Under the pieces are notes generated by a model. The model did not search any database, was not told the origin of the DNA, and was given only the letters and a program-made list of their open reading frames with translations. A program made the position numbers and the translations under genes. Below are positions 4,993 to 5,773 of a stretch of 5,773 nt of DNA, in pieces (positions within the stretch are counted from its first letter, which is position 1; the number at the start of each line of letters is the position of its first letter). Source of the stretch: JBDTMC01 sp039934475 (GTDB taxonomy: Bacteria > Acidobacteriota > Terriglobia > Bryobacterales > Bryobacteraceae); NCBI GenBank assembly GCA_039934475.1, contig JBDTMC010000491.1:1-5773 (forward strand), given 5' to 3'.

Positions 4993-5748
4993 ATGCGAAT
5001 CCTATCCGTTCATGCCCACCCGGACGATGCCGAGATGCTGGCCGGGGGGACCCTGGCGCGGCTGGCGGCCCGGGGTCACAACGTAACCATTGCCACGATG
5101 ACCGCGGGCGATTGTGGTTCGGCCGAGCACTGGCCGGAAGAGATCGCCTCCATCCGGCAGAAGGAAGCACAGACTGCGGCAACGTTGATCGGCGCCGCCT
5201 ACGAGTGCCTTCATTTCCGCGATATGGCGATCTTCAACGACGATGCCTCCCGGCGGCGCGTGACGGCTTGCTTGCGGCGCCAACATCCGGATGTGGTGCT
5301 GACGGCTTCTCCGGCCGATTATCACTGCGATCACGAGGCCACCAGCGTACTGGTTCGGGATGCCTGTTTTGCGGCTCCGGCGCGGAATTACGATACGTCG
5401 GCGCACGGAGGTGGGGAACCTCTTGGAGCTATCCCGCATCTCTACTTTATGGACTCCGTGGACGGCGGCCTCGATCGGGAGGGCCGGCCGATTCGGGCGG
5501 ACTTCTTTGTCGACGTGGCGGCGGAATTGCCGATCAAGAGAGAGATGCTGGCACGGCACGAGAGCCAGCGGGCGTGGTTGAAAAAGCATCACGGGATGGA
5601 CGACTACCTGGAAACGATGGAGACGTGGACAAGGAGCAGAGGCGCGGCGGCAGGGCTGGTATTTGCCGAAGGATTCCGCCATTACAAAGGCCACCCGTAT
5701 CCCGCATCACCGCTGCTACAGGAACTAACGGGTTCTCACGGGGAATGA
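4993..5748 (+). CDS. PIG-L/LmbE-family zinc-dependent deacetylase
   Basis: This 251-residue protein is a normal length for the family, whose members remove acetyl groups from N-acetylglucosamine-type substrates (MshB, BshB, PIG-L and antibiotic enzymes). The N-terminal AHPDDAE motif (8-14) gives zinc ligands His9 and Asp12, with Asp11 as the likely catalytic base. DYHCDH (109-114) gives His114 as the third zinc ligand. GGTLARLAARGHNVTI (18-33) and TAGDCGS (37-43) are typical of the first half of the Rossmann-like fold. There is no signal peptide, so it should act in the cytoplasm. The substrate cannot be read from the sequence: a role in a low-molecular-weight thiol such as bacillithiol is one option, sugar or glycolipid deacetylation another. 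ATG 4993 begins exactly at the conserved first strand. It has only a weak, distant GGACGG, so translation probably depends on the upstream gene. The stop overlaps a possible start of the next gene. Confidence 0.92.
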   Translation: MRILSVHAHPDDAEMLAGGTLARLAARGHNVTIATMTAGDCGSAEHWPEEIASIRQKEAQTAATLIGAAYECLHFRDMAIFNDDASRRRVTACLRRQHPDVVLTASPADYHCDHEATSVLVRDACFAAPARNYDTSAHGGGEPLGAIPHLYFMDSVDGGLDREGRPIRADFFVDVAAELPIKREMLARHESQRAWLKKHHGMDDYLETMETWTRSRGAAAGLVFAEGFRHYKGHPYPASPLLQELTGSHGE

Positions 5749-5773
5749 AGAATATGGCGTACAAGCTAATTGC
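5745..5773 (+). CDS. Start of the next operon gene, cut by the right edge
   Basis: ATG at 5745 overlaps the deacetylase stop as ATGA and reads MKNMAYKLI to the edge. The in-frame ATG at 5754 is the alternative, with GGGGA (5740-5744) nine bases upstream, a better ribosome binding distance. Too little is present to name the product. A short basic start followed by a hydrophobic strand would suit a Rossmann-fold enzyme among many others. Confidence 0.45.

Noticed and set aside
5002..5694. 230-codon open frame on the minus strand
   Set aside because: It lies wholly antisense to the deacetylase, which has all family motifs. Its product is rich in Arg, Pro and His with no recognisable domain, as expected of a GC-driven shadow frame.

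Overview
The window is GC-rich bacterial DNA. The family mix points to Acidobacteriota, most likely a relative of Candidatus Solibacter or Bryobacter. The strongest clue is the C-terminal domain of the long minus-strand protein, which matches the TIGR03437 type known mainly from Solibacter, where it is greatly expanded. Exported proteins with an 'Ala|Gln' signal-peptide junction, a FecR-domain protein with a poly-proline tail, and a PIG-L/LmbE deacetylase fit the same group. This placement is inferred from protein families, not from a marker gene.

Two gene sets diverge from an AT-richer region at about 3200-3366. On the minus strand, reading leftwards, are: a secreted BNR/Asp-box repeat protein with a TIGR03437 domain (1277-3199); a class I SAM-dependent methyltransferase of FAM173-like type with an N-terminal hydrophobic segment (691-1230); and the N-terminal part of a six-helix membrane histidine kinase that leaves the window at base 1. 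Gaps of 46 and 64 bases between them allow one transcript.

On the plus strand, reading rightwards, are: an exported FecR-domain protein (3367-4182); an exported helical protein of unknown function (4223-4798); a 64-residue cysteine-rich, zinc-finger-like protein that starts inside the previous stop codon (4795-4989); a PIG-L/LmbE-type zinc deacetylase (4993-5748); and the first codons of another gene at the right edge. The last junctions are a GTGA overlap, a 3-base gap and a possible ATGA overlap, which is the layout of a translationally coupled operon.

The divergent region holds a perfect 7-3-7 palindrome next to a plausible minus-strand promoter. I see no RNA genes, CRISPR array, transposon or clear terminator. 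The observations most worth following are the cysteine-rich protein and its same-frame amber junction with the deacetylase, the apparent signal peptide on a methyltransferase, and Gln at the predicted mature N-terminus of all four exported proteins.
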